A stretch of 64,000 nucleotides of DNA from Mucilaginibacter gilvus (lineage in GTDB: Bacteria; Bacteroidota; Bacteroidia; Sphingobacteriales; Sphingobacteriaceae), in contig NZ_SBIW01000003.1 of assembly GCF_004054195.1 (NCBI RefSeq), positions 496,001 to 560,000 on the forward strand. The letters are read 5' to 3'. Position 1 is the first letter of the stretch. Each line of letters opens with the position of its first letter. Positions 18,467-29,399 of this stretch are shown one piece after another. Made by a program: the position numbers and the translations under genes. The notes beneath the pieces were generated by a model that did not search any database, was not told where the DNA came from, and saw nothing but the letters and a program-made list of their open reading frames with translations.

Positions 18467-20290
18467 ATGAAAACATATAGAAAATTTGCCTGCGCTTTTT
18501 TAATATTAACGGCATTGGTAAACAATGGTTGTAAAAAAATATTGGAGGAACACCCGCAATCCAGTATAGTGCCATCTTTTTTTAACACGCCATCGGGTGT
18601 TTTAGGCGGAATTGCCGGCGGATACGCGGCAATCCGCGAGTCGACCTATGGTACTGAAGGTTTCACGGCCGAAATGGATGCCGGTACCGATGATCATTTG
18701 GCAGGTGGTAGTGCAAGTGGTATTCAGTTGTACACTTACAACGGCATCAATTCAAGCGTAGGCGGCGCCGGTTTTGGAGATGCTTATCGGGCCATTAATA
18801 CCATGAATGGCGTATTGCAATATGGCCAGAGCATTGATTTAGATGCCGCGACACGTAAACAATACCTTGCCCAAGCGAAATTTTTAAGGGCGTTTTGGTA
18901 TTTTTTGCTGGTACAAAAACATGGAGATGTTCCATTGCACACTGCCTTCATAACCGTTCCTACAAAGGCGGATTCCCGTGCACCTGCGGCCGACGTGTAC
19001 AAAGTAATTATACAGGACCTGACAGAAGCAGCAGCAGACCTGCCGAATACGCCGGCAGCACCTTTTACAGGCAAGGCGGCTTGCAAACCTGTTGCCCAGT
19101 TTTTACTGGCACGGGTGTACCTTACCAGAGGCTGGTTAACCAACAACCAGGCAGATTTTCAGCAGGCTTACGCTCTTTTTACAGATATTATTGCTAATAA
19201 GGGTACTTACGGCCTGGATCTATGGCAAGACTATGGTGACGCTTTTAATCCCACCAATGATAATGGCAAAGAAACCATTTTTGTAAGCGACCATAATATC
19301 GATACCAAGTACGGTATTTATCCGCTTGGGCAAGCCCAGGGTGGTGGTCCGTACAATCTGTTGCCATGGTTCACAAACTTTAACTACCCCAATTTAAGCG
19401 GTATAAATTCGTATGAAAGTGCTTCCGGAAGCCTGGTTACTACTGGGGCCGGTGGAATGGTGCGCGACGTTCAATACGGCCGCCCCTACACCAGAACAAG
19501 GCCTAATTCAGATCCTGTTAAAACTGGTGCCAATGCCGGAAAACGCTATATATTAGACCAGGCATTTGTTAACCGCGACGTTGATTCCCGTTATGAGAAC
19601 ACATTCTATACCGCATGGATTTCTAACGTGGCCACATCAAACACCGCTGCTGCGGCAAATAACAAACGTGGAATTTCATATACGATGACACCCGGAGTAG
19701 ATACCGCCATTTATATGCCGGCTGACAATATAGACGGTGCCCCGCAATTTGTTGGCACCCGTCCTTTTAAAGGTATTGTTATCCCACCTAAATATTGGAA
19801 TAACAACATCTTCCCGTCTGTAAAGAAATTTATGGACCCAAGCCGTGCCGCCGCAAACTTTAACGACCCATCAACCCGGCCGGTGGTGATATGGCGTTTT
19901 TCTGATGTGTATATGCTGGCCGGCGAGGCTGCTTTTAAACTTGGGGATTTAGGAAATGCGGCCAAATGGATAAATGTAGTTAGGCAACGTGCAGCGTTCC
20001 GCAAAACAAATACTGCCATCCAAAATTCAGCAGCGGTTTTAGCTATGACGGTTCAGCCATCAGACGTAACGCTTGATTTTATTTTGGACGAACGCAGCCG
20101 CGAGTTTTATGCTGAATGCCAGAGATGGCTCGACCTGGTACGTACACGCAGCTTAACAGCTAGGGTAAAAGCCTGGAATAACGAAGCCGCGCCTTACGTA
20201 AAAGATGAGTTTATGCTGAGGGCTATTCCGCAAACCGAAATTGATTTAGTAACAGAAGGCCCCAAAATGCCGCAAAACCCGGGCTATTAG
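18467..20290 (+). CDS. SusD/RagB-type glycan-binding lipoprotein (xylan locus)
   Basis: The 607-residue product has a lipoprotein signal peptide with the lipid-accepting Cys at NNGCKKILEE (about residue 22). Typical SusD features follow: TPR-like helices with FLRAFWYFLLVQKHGDVPL, VIWRFSDVYMLAGEAAF, and the C-terminal LDFILDERSREFYAECQRW and IPQTEID segments. It caps the SusC barrel and binds glycan at the cell surface. It is slightly longer than many SusD proteins, with an expanded middle region. Confidence 0.95.
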   Translation: MKTYRKFACAFLILTALVNNGCKKILEEHPQSSIVPSFFNTPSGVLGGIAGGYAAIRESTYGTEGFTAEMDAGTDDHLAGGSASGIQLYTYNGINSSVGGAGFGDAYRAINTMNGVLQYGQSIDLDAATRKQYLAQAKFLRAFWYFLLVQKHGDVPLHTAFITVPTKADSRAPAADVYKVIIQDLTEAAADLPNTPAAPFTGKAACKPVAQFLLARVYLTRGWLTNNQADFQQAYALFTDIIANKGTYGLDLWQDYGDAFNPTNDNGKETIFVSDHNIDTKYGIYPLGQAQGGGPYNLLPWFTNFNYPNLSGINSYESASGSLVTTGAGGMVRDVQYGRPYTRTRPNSDPVKTGANAGKRYILDQAFVNRDVDSRYENTFYTAWISNVATSNTAAAANNKRGISYTMTPGVDTAIYMPADNIDGAPQFVGTRPFKGIVIPPKYWNNNIFPSVKKFMDPSRAAANFNDPSTRPVVIWRFSDVYMLAGEAAFKLGDLGNAAKWINVVRQRAAFRKTNTAIQNSAAVLAMTVQPSDVTLDFILDERSREFYAECQRWLDLVRTRSLTARVKAWNNEAAPYVKDEFMLRAIPQTEIDLVTEGPKMPQNPGY

Positions 20291-20327
20291 CGTTGGTAGC
20301 GGTATAGCTTAACTGTTAACCATTTAA

Positions 20328-20358
20328 AAGAGGCTGTTCCGTTATGGAATAGCCTCTT
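20328..20358 (+). terminator. Strong hairpin after susD
   Basis: AAGAGGCTGTTCC-GTTAT-GGAATAGCCTCTT forms a 13-base-pair stem with one G-T pair. No T-tract follows, so it may be an attenuator or an mRNA 3'-end stabiliser that separates susCD expression from the downstream enzyme genes. Confidence 0.5.
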
Positions 20359-20521
20359 GGGGCTCAGATTTGAAGGGGCTGCAATTACGTATAACCATTT
20401 GGCAGTTATACTAAGCGAATTGTTGTATCCCGATGATATTGAATTAATTATCTTACATCAACACATTGTTGCTTGCAGCCTGGATTTGAATAAACAATGA
20501 ATTATTTATCGTATAATACTT

Positions 20522-21694
20522 ATGAATTATCATAAAATTAACCGGATGCCTCAAAAAAAACCATTAATGATTTTCTTTGTCAGTATTGTTTTTGCCACTG
20601 CAAGCTTGTCGTACAAGCCTGATAGTAAGCGCGAAAAAGGGTTGAAGGACTATTATAAAAAATATTTTTCCATTGGTGTCGCGGTAAACGTGCGGGCTTT
20701 ATCCGGCAATGAAGCAGATTTAATAGTCCGGGAATTTAACAGCGTAACTGCAGAAAACGATATGAAGATGGGCCCGATACACCCATCTGAAGGTACTTAT
20801 AACTGGCGCAATGCCGATTCCATCGTCAACTTTGCCTTTAAACATAAAATTAAGGTAAGGGGGCATAATTTGTTGTGGCATAACCAGGCACCCGCATGGC
20901 TTTTTAAAGATAGTGTAGGGAACCAGGTGAGTAAAGAAGTATTGCTGGCACGCTTAAAAGAACATATCACAACAGTTGTTAAACATTTTAAAGGTAAAAT
21001 ATATGCCTGGGATGTGGTAAACGAAGCCATTGATGATAAACCGGAAAATTACTTTCGCAACTCGTTATGGTATAAAATATGCGGGGAAGATTTTATAGCC
21101 AAAGCCTTTGAATATGCACATAAAGCAGACCCTTCAGCTGCCCTTTATTACAACGACTATAATAGCGAAGAGGAAGGCAAGCGTGAAAAAATATATAGGC
21201 TGCTAAAAAGCCTTGTTGATGCAAAAATACCTATAACGGGGATAGGGCTACAGGGCCATTGGAAACTGGATAAACCATCACCGGATTTAATACGGAAAGC
21301 CATTGAAAAATACGCGTCCTTAGGGCTTAAAATCCAAATTACCGAACTGGACCTTACGGTGCGTAAGCCTGTTAGCCCTCAAGACCGGCTCGCCGGAGCG
21401 ACACAAATGCCTATGGCGGTTGATTCCGGGTTGACACCGGATTTGGCACGGCAGCAGGAACAGCGTTATAAAGAAATTTTCGAAATTTTCAGGGCCTATA
21501 AAAATGTGATTACAAACGTTACTTTCTGGAATATTTCTGACCGGTATAGCTGGCTTGATTCTCGGAATGGCGGAGTGGCGGGAGGTGCTGCCGCAAGCGA
21601 CCCAACCCGGCGTGTGATTAGGAAAGCTTATCCATTATTGTTTGATGAAAAGCTGCAGCGTAAGAAAGCCTACTTCTCGGTGGTCGACTTTTAA
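20522..21694 (+). CDS. GH10 endo-1,4-beta-xylanase
   Basis: This 390-residue protein is a single GH10 (beta/alpha)8 domain. The acid/base is Glu168 in WDVVNEA and the nucleophile Glu275 in QITELDL. Substrate-site motifs are TAENDMKMGPIHP and GHNLLWHNQAPAW. It hydrolyses internal beta-1,4 bonds in xylan. An N-terminal hydrophobic stretch (LMIFFVSIVFATA) is an export signal; the Met at residue 9 is an equally good start. The protein is secreted or surface-attached and supplies oligosaccharides to SusCD. It is the first of five enzyme genes on the same strand. Confidence 0.95.
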   Translation: MNYHKINRMPQKKPLMIFFVSIVFATASLSYKPDSKREKGLKDYYKKYFSIGVAVNVRALSGNEADLIVREFNSVTAENDMKMGPIHPSEGTYNWRNADSIVNFAFKHKIKVRGHNLLWHNQAPAWLFKDSVGNQVSKEVLLARLKEHITTVVKHFKGKIYAWDVVNEAIDDKPENYFRNSLWYKICGEDFIAKAFEYAHKADPSAALYYNDYNSEEEGKREKIYRLLKSLVDAKIPITGIGLQGHWKLDKPSPDLIRKAIEKYASLGLKIQITELDLTVRKPVSPQDRLAGATQMPMAVDSGLTPDLARQQEQRYKEIFEIFRAYKNVITNVTFWNISDRYSWLDSRNGGVAGGAAASDPTRRVIRKAYPLLFDEKLQRKKAYFSVVDF

Positions 21695-21794
21695 CAGCAG
21701 CGTTGTGAGATCTTATCTCTCATCTTTTCACATGCAGCAAGGTAATCTTTTTCAAATCAATTCTTTGACAATCATAAATGATTAACACCCCAAT

Positions 21795-23753
21795 ATGAGG
21801 CATCTTTATACGGTTTTTTTCTACGCCATTGTACAATTGAGTTGTAGCATAAATTTGCTGGCGCAAAATAAGGCAGCTGATTCTTCCGCTTTTTACTCTT
21901 CCGTTAAAACCTATGTGAACCCGGTTTTGCCAGGCGATCACCCGGATCCCACCTTACTTAAGGTTGGCAACGATTTTTATTATTGTGGATCAACGTTTCA
22001 TTTTAACCCTTACCTACCCATTTACCATTCAATCGACCTGGTACACTGGGAGGTAATTAGCAGGGTGTTGCCGTCATCAAAGGCGGGTTGGGTAAGTGAT
22101 CGCCCTTCGGGCGGGATATGGCAGGGGGCTATTACCTACTTCTATGGTTCCTATTGGATCTATTTTTCTGCTGGCGGGCAGTGGTTTTGTAAGGCCAGTT
22201 CGCCTGTTGGACCATGGTCTGCGCCTGTAAAGGTAAATTCAAACCCTAATACGGGCAACCTGGGTTACGACAACTCCATTTTTATAGATGATGATGGTAA
22301 GCCTTATATGGTTATCAAAGACGGGCAAAAAGTAAACCGTATACATGAATTGGGCAGAGACGGCCAGCTAACAGGTTCCGTAATAAATATGGACTGGGTG
22401 AACGCCCGGTTACAATACAGTTGGGCCGAAGGCCCCGTGATGTGTAAACGCAATGGATACTATTATTACTTCCCAGCCGGCGATGTATCTGGCGGGCAAT
22501 ATGTTTTGCGCGGCTCGGCATTAACAGCAGATTCTACAAAATGGGAAAGGCTCGGGGAGTTTTTCAAACCCATAACCGATTCTTTAGCCGGCTTTCGTCG
22601 CCCCAACCACATTGCCGCGCCATTTCAGCTTTCAGACGGAACGTGGTGGACGATAGGGCAGAGTTATGAAAAATACATAGGTAACGACTGGTCGGGCACC
22701 GGGCGGCAAACCGCTTTATACCAGGTAATATGGGAAGGAGACAGGCCCTGGGGAGTGGCACCAACTTCTCAACCCATCCTGATGCCGGCGTTACCAAAAT
22801 CTACTATTCCGTGGCGAAGTGTAAAAACAGATTATTTTAATGACGGTAAACTTGGACCCTGGTGGCATTTTTTAACGAAGAAGGCATCCAACAGTTATTC
22901 GTTAACGGCCCGGAAAGGTTGGATAAGGCTTACTCCGGACACTAATCGCACGCATTTGATGCAAAAAGAAACCGATCATTTTTATTCGGTAGTTACCAAA
23001 GTATTCTTAAACGCGGCTACGTCTGAAGCTAAAGCGGGAATTTACCTTACAAATGGAAACCAAAAGGTATTTGCAAGCCTATATTCCGGATACGAAAACG
23101 GCGAGAAAATCATATTTAAGTTAGACACCGCAACACGGGCAATTACTAACTTGGCTGGTAACACCGTATGGTTAAAGCTGGTAAGGGACCAGCACCTGCT
23201 AAACGCTTTTTACAGCGGTGATGGGAAAAAATGGATAAGGGTGGGCCAGCCAATCAACGCGGTAAAACTTGATATGGCGCAGCCGAGTTTTAATTCGTGG
23301 GTAGGTACCAGTGTTGGTTTGTTTGCCGAAGGTAAACTCGCAGATTTCGACTTCTTTGTTTGCAAAGATGGGGCAACATGGTTGCCCGCTGCAGGGTATA
23401 GTAATTATTTTGGTGTACGGCAGGTTGATTCTAAATGGGGAAAAGTAGTTACCAATACATCCGCCCCTGGTGGATGGCTGATGATCTCCGGCGTTGAATT
23501 AGGAACAACCTCGCCATCAGCAATTGATATACTACTCTCGTCTAAAACGAGCGGATATGTTGAGGTATGGTTGGATGATTTACAAGGGAAGCTGATAGCG
23601 AAAATACCATTCACCAATACGGGATTAAACAATTGGAAGGTATTCACCAACCACGTTAATGCAGTTACCGGGCAGCACGATGTATTTATAAAATTCCCAC
23701 CGGGGCAGCCAAGTAACACATTTATTAAGAGTATTAAGTTTTCAACCAATTAG
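21795..23753 (+). CDS. GH43 beta-xylosidase/arabinofuranosidase with C-terminal CBM6
   Basis: The 652-residue protein has a signal peptide (to about residue 23), a five-bladed GH43 domain (about 38-345), a concanavalin-like GH43 C-terminal domain (about 350-535, from TDYFNDGKLGPWWHFLTKK), and a CBM6-like module (about 545-650). The general base lies in GDHPDPT, the pKa-modulating Asp in GYDNSIF, and the general acid Glu in SWAEGPV. GH43 enzymes of this build remove xylose or arabinose from arabinoxylan and xylo-oligosaccharides. The CBM6 would hold the enzyme on xylan. Which sugar it releases cannot be decided by eye. Confidence 0.92.
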   Translation: MRHLYTVFFYAIVQLSCSINLLAQNKAADSSAFYSSVKTYVNPVLPGDHPDPTLLKVGNDFYYCGSTFHFNPYLPIYHSIDLVHWEVISRVLPSSKAGWVSDRPSGGIWQGAITYFYGSYWIYFSAGGQWFCKASSPVGPWSAPVKVNSNPNTGNLGYDNSIFIDDDGKPYMVIKDGQKVNRIHELGRDGQLTGSVINMDWVNARLQYSWAEGPVMCKRNGYYYYFPAGDVSGGQYVLRGSALTADSTKWERLGEFFKPITDSLAGFRRPNHIAAPFQLSDGTWWTIGQSYEKYIGNDWSGTGRQTALYQVIWEGDRPWGVAPTSQPILMPALPKSTIPWRSVKTDYFNDGKLGPWWHFLTKKASNSYSLTARKGWIRLTPDTNRTHLMQKETDHFYSVVTKVFLNAATSEAKAGIYLTNGNQKVFASLYSGYENGEKIIFKLDTATRAITNLAGNTVWLKLVRDQHLLNAFYSGDGKKWIRVGQPINAVKLDMAQPSFNSWVGTSVGLFAEGKLADFDFFVCKDGATWLPAAGYSNYFGVRQVDSKWGKVVTNTSAPGGWLMISGVELGTTSPSAIDILLSSKTSGYVEVWLDDLQGKLIAKIPFTNTGLNNWKVFTNHVNAVTGQHDVFIKFPPGQPSNTFIKSIKFSTN

Positions 23754-23764
23754 CAGCTATAAGT

Positions 23765-25039
23765 ATGAAAAAATTATTGATCTTGTTGTTCTGTGTAGCT
23801 TTATTACCGGGTTTGGTGCTCGGCCAAAATAAAAAACGAGCTAATAAAAATAAAAGCAGGAGCGTTGTTCGGGCCGGGGTATATGTTAACCTCTTTCGCG
23901 AAGCGGGATATAGCCAGGCCGATATTGACAGAAAAGTTGAGAAAGCCTATTATGCAGTATTTGAAGGCCCGCAACGCGTTTTTTTTAAAGTAGGGGATAC
24001 CATGGGTTATGTAACCGATATTAAAAACCATGATGCCAGGACAGAAGGACTCTCTTATGGAATGATGATTGCCGTACAACTAAATAAAAAAGATGTGTTT
24101 GACCGGATATGGCGATGGTCTAAAAAGTATCTCCAACATCAGGACGGCCCAAGGGAAGCTTATTTTGCCTGGAGCATAAACCCAGAGACGATGAAACGTA
24201 ATTCTCCCGGCTCTGCTTCAGATGGTGAGTTATATTACATCACCAGCCTGTTATTCGCATCAAATCGTTGGGGGAATAACACCGGCATTAATTATTACCA
24301 GGAGGCACGCCGAATCTTGGATGCCATGTGGAAAAAAGATGGCACCGGTAATATTTACAACTTAATTAATACAGAGCACAAGCAAATAACCTTTGTCCCG
24401 GAAGGGAGCAATTATAATTGGACAGACCCATCTTACCACCTTCCGGCCTTCTATGAAGCATGGGCCCTATATGCCGGGGATGGTCACGAACAATTTTATA
24501 GAGATTGCGCCGACACCTCGCGGGTATTTCTTCATAGGGCCTGCGACCCGGTAACAGCTTTAAACTCGGACTACACCGAATTTAGTGGTAAACCACATGC
24601 AACTCCCTGGATGAAACCTGGTTTTCGGTACGATTCCTGGCGGGTGCCGATGAACATCGCGATGGATTATGTGTGGTTTGGGAAAGATAAAATGTGGCAG
24701 AAGCAATATTCAGTTCGCTTTCAGAACTTTCTGCGGTCGAAGGGTATCAATTCGTTTGAAGACCAGTTTAACCTGGATGGCTCTCGCCCGGAATTTATTT
24801 TGAAAGCCGGGAGTGTTATAAATTTAAGGCACTCCCTTGGCCTGGTGGCCACCGCTGCTTCGGCGTCTATCATGAACGAAAATAAAGCGAGCCTCGACTT
24901 TGTGCATGCATTATGGAATGCCAAATTGGAGCCTTATGATGATGGGTATTTTGACGCCTATTATGATTGCTTGCTATATTTGTTTAGCCTGATGCACCTT
25001 AGTGGGAAATATCAGTTGATTAAACCACAAACTAACTAA
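23765..25039 (+). CDS. GH8 reducing-end xylose-releasing exo-oligoxylanase-like enzyme
   Basis: This 424-residue protein has a signal peptide (ending LVLGQ) and one GH8 (alpha/alpha)6 domain. The expected general acid is Glu94 in ARTEGLSYGMM and the Asp in GSASDGELYY (Asp153) is the conserved catalytic-site acid. GH8 contains cellulases, chitosanases and the Rex enzymes (EC 3.2.1.156), which remove xylose from the reducing end of xylo-oligosaccharides. The xylan context and overall length point to Rex. It begins 12 bases after the GH43 gene, so the two are co-transcribed. Confidence 0.9.
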   Translation: MKKLLILLFCVALLPGLVLGQNKKRANKNKSRSVVRAGVYVNLFREAGYSQADIDRKVEKAYYAVFEGPQRVFFKVGDTMGYVTDIKNHDARTEGLSYGMMIAVQLNKKDVFDRIWRWSKKYLQHQDGPREAYFAWSINPETMKRNSPGSASDGELYYITSLLFASNRWGNNTGINYYQEARRILDAMWKKDGTGNIYNLINTEHKQITFVPEGSNYNWTDPSYHLPAFYEAWALYAGDGHEQFYRDCADTSRVFLHRACDPVTALNSDYTEFSGKPHATPWMKPGFRYDSWRVPMNIAMDYVWFGKDKMWQKQYSVRFQNFLRSKGINSFEDQFNLDGSRPEFILKAGSVINLRHSLGLVATAASASIMNENKASLDFVHALWNAKLEPYDDGYFDAYYDCLLYLFSLMHLSGKYQLIKPQTN

Positions 25040-25930
<891 letters not shown>

Positions 25931-26002
25931 ATAGTTTAGGGTGCAGCGTTTGCAATGGCCGGCGGCGGTCGTTGTTAAATAATTTGCCAGATTATTTTTT
26001 AA

Positions 26003-26863
<861 letters not shown>

Positions 26864-27124
26864 CCGGTTCGAAACTTCAACGTCTTAATTTACACCTGTT
26901 GCCAGTATGCCCTTCGGATATCCATAACCGTTTGCGCCGCCAGTTTACAGGCATCGTTAATGCCTGTATCGTCATTCATCTTTCGTTTACCTAAACATGA
27001 AGTCAGTAGGAGCAAAGCCCGGTATTTTTGTCGAAGATGTGTGGGTTAGCATACCTTCAGCCGACATGGCCGGTTTTTCCGGGGAAGATTCAGCGTCCAG
27101 TAACATGGCAATATCAAATGAACT

Positions 27125-28579
27125 TCACTTATTTTGTAGCACAAATTCATTCGTTTCTCGTTGAAAATAGTAATCCTTTCCCCATATTTCATAATTCGTC
27201 GCCACCTGCATTATCCCATCCATCAGGAAGTTGATCTCTTGGTTGGTCATGGTAGGGTGGATAGATAACCTTACCCAGCCGGGTTTGCTGCGCAGATCGC
27301 CAGCGCGGATATCGCTGCGTATTTGACTGGAACGGGAACGGCCCACTTGCAAAAGATAATGGCCGTAAGTGCCGGCACACGAGCAACCGCCGCGCGTCTG
27401 GATGCCGAACCGGTCGTTCAAAAGTTTAACCACAAGGTTGTAATGCGCGTTTTTGATGATGAATGATATTACGCCCAGCCGTTGTTTAACTTTCGATTCA
27501 AGCACGTCGGCGTTACTGATGGTTGCGAAACGACTAAGAACTATCGTCAGTAATTCCTGCTCCCGCAGGCGAATGTTTACTACTCCCATGGCTTCTTTCG
27601 ACAGAATGCAGCGCGCTGCTTTAATAGCTTGCAGGAATGGAGGGGTGCCTCCATCCTCCCGCTGTTCAATATCGCTCACGTAATCATGCTCCCGCCAGCA
27701 ATTGCTATAGTCAACCGTTCCACCGCCAGGATGATCGGGTATATTATTGGTATAAAGTTTTTTATTGAAGATAAGTACGCCGGGCGTTCCGGGGCCGCCA
27801 AGAAACTTATGCGGTGAAAAGTAAATTGCATCCAAATGAGTTCCCGGTTCCTGCGGATGCATATCCATAGCCACATAAGGCGCCGAGCAGGCAAAATCTA
27901 CAAAACAGAGGCCGTTTTGCCAGTGTATCATTCGTGCTATTTCATGGTATGGTGTTTCTATACCCGTTACATTTGAGCAGGCGGTTATGGCGGCAATTTT
28001 ATACTGCCGGTTTTTGTATTGGGAAAGCAAAGCTGCAAAATGCTCCAGATCTACATTTCCTTGTATATTCCGGCCAATGATCTCTACAGTTGCAATCGTT
28101 TCCAGCCAACTGGTTTGGTTGCTATGATGTTCCATGTGGGTAATGAATACCACCGGGCGCATTACCTCGTCAATTTTCGGCATAACACCACCCCGCAGGT
28201 AGCTACTCAAACGTTCCGGAATGCGCAAGCCCATTATCCGCTGCAATTTATTAATGGCTGCTGTCATCCCGCTGCCGCAAAATACCAGCACATCGCCGTC
28301 ATTTGCGTTAACGTGGCGTTTAACGGTTACTTTCGCTTCCTCATACGCCTGCGTCATTAAAGAGCCGGTAACGGTGGAGCCGGTATGTGTATTGGCTACA
28401 AACGGCAGGATATGTTGTCGCAAATGATCTTCCACGGGCTGGTAGGCCCTGCCGCTGGCTGTCCAATCGGCATAGAGGATCTTTTGCATTCCAAACGGCG
28501 ATACAAACGTTTGGTCGCCGCCAATAATATTGTCGCGGAAGGGGGCGAAGAATGCTTCCATGTTTTGGTTGGTAACCAT
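27125..28579 (-). CDS. Class V aminotransferase (cysteine desulfurase/selenocysteine lyase-like)
   Basis: The 484-residue PLP enzyme has the class V fold: a glycine-rich phosphate site (FCGSGMTAAINKL), the THMEHHSNQTSW histidine motif, the Asp in CFVDFACSAP and the Schiff-base Lys258 in FSPHKFLGGPG. A Cys-rich C-terminal loop, RGGCSCAGTYG, sits where desulfurases carry the reactive Cys. It is longer than IscS and groups by pattern with uncharacterised class V enzymes. It is followed upstream on the same strand by the DUF4395 gene, only three bases away, suggesting one operon. The substrate is unknown. Confidence 0.85.
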   Translation of the reverse strand: MVTNQNMEAFFAPFRDNIIGGDQTFVSPFGMQKILYADWTASGRAYQPVEDHLRQHILPFVANTHTGSTVTGSLMTQAYEEAKVTVKRHVNANDGDVLVFCGSGMTAAINKLQRIMGLRIPERLSSYLRGGVMPKIDEVMRPVVFITHMEHHSNQTSWLETIATVEIIGRNIQGNVDLEHFAALLSQYKNRQYKIAAITACSNVTGIETPYHEIARMIHWQNGLCFVDFACSAPYVAMDMHPQEPGTHLDAIYFSPHKFLGGPGTPGVLIFNKKLYTNNIPDHPGGGTVDYSNCWREHDYVSDIEQREDGGTPPFLQAIKAARCILSKEAMGVVNIRLREQELLTIVLSRFATISNADVLESKVKQRLGVISFIIKNAHYNLVVKLLNDRFGIQTRGGCSCAGTYGHYLLQVGRSRSSQIRSDIRAGDLRSKPGWVRLSIHPTMTNQEINFLMDGIMQVATNYEIWGKDYYFQRETNEFVLQNK

Positions 28580-28582
28580 ATT

Positions 28583-29257
28583 TTAGTATTTGGATTTTGA
28601 GGTTTTTTTAGGGCCGAACAACCCAAACATATCATAAGGCTTTTGCTGATAGTAGCCATTAAACAAGCGAACTACCAGGAAAATGTAGCCAATAAATACC
28701 AATACCATCAACAGTTGCGCCTTCGAAGTTTTTTGGATAGGTTGCCTCGCCTTTACATCACACACCTCACCGGGGCAATACTGCACTTTTTCTTTAAAAA
28801 AAATAGCGTACACTTTACAAGCGAGGCAAATACCAAAGGCCGATTCGAAAAATAGAAAGATCATACACAGCAGGCAAACAATGCCCGTGATGGGGCTAAA
28901 TGAGTTCAGGATAACCATAAAAATGAGCATGATGAACGATAGGATAACACCTATTATCCAGGCAATTTTTTTTTGCCGGGCACCCACATACTCGGGCGTT
29001 TGGTTTCGCACAATGAGCCTGCCTACGATCAGCGCAGGGGAATATCTTGGACTGATAAAAACACGGATCAAAAAATCTGTAAAGAATAGGGTGATAGCGT
29101 ACTTAGCCAGTGCAAAATCACCGGTAAGTATAATAAGCAGGTAAGAAGTAAAGATAACCAGGAATAATATCCCTGCCGCGGCCCTTATTTCGCGTTCGTT
29201 AAGTACCGGGATGCTGTAGCCTTCTACATCCTCGCCAAATTGTATTACTTTTTTCAT
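28583..29257 (-). CDS. DUF4395 integral membrane protein
   Basis: This 224-residue protein has about five hydrophobic helices (for example AAAGILFLVIFTSYLLIIL and AWIIGVILSFIMLIFMVIL) and a central Cys-bearing motif, FESAFGICLACKVYAIF, then CPGEVC. This matches DUF4395 membrane proteins, which are common in Bacteroidota and often sit near sulfur or thiol genes. It is probably translated with the class V aminotransferase that follows after three bases. Function unknown. Confidence 0.8.
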   Translation of the reverse strand: MKKVIQFGEDVEGYSIPVLNEREIRAAAGILFLVIFTSYLLIILTGDFALAKYAITLFFTDFLIRVFISPRYSPALIVGRLIVRNQTPEYVGARQKKIAWIIGVILSFIMLIFMVILNSFSPITGIVCLLCMIFLFFESAFGICLACKVYAIFFKEKVQYCPGEVCDVKARQPIQKTSKAQLLMVLVFIGYIFLVVRLFNGYYQQKPYDMFGLFGPKKTSKSKY

Positions 29258-29320
29258 ATGTTGTTGTTTTGTTTAGCAAGAGTAATTATTAAAAATTACA
29301 GCAAAACCGGGTGTCAACAA

Positions 29321-29361
29321 ACAGCGGGAAATAGTCTACAAACAACAGGGAATAGTCGACA
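29321..29361. promoter_or_regulatory. Two 20-base direct repeats, candidate LytTR binding site
   Basis: ACAGCGGGAAATAGTCTACA (29321-29340) and ACAACAGGGAATAGTCGACA (29342-29361) agree at 16 of 20 positions and are exactly 21 bases apart, two helical turns. LytTR response regulators bind such in-phase direct repeats. The site lies between the DUF4395 gene and the LytS/LytTR pair. Confidence 0.45.
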
Positions 29362-29399
29362 GGAATAATTAGGGAAGTGCTAATTTTACGTTTCGGCAC

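Noticed and set aside
26864..27124. Small open frames in the gap after the esterase gene (for example one ending DIRRAYWQQV on the minus strand)
   Set aside because: Fewer than 35 codons, no ribosome-binding or promoter signal, and no recognised family.
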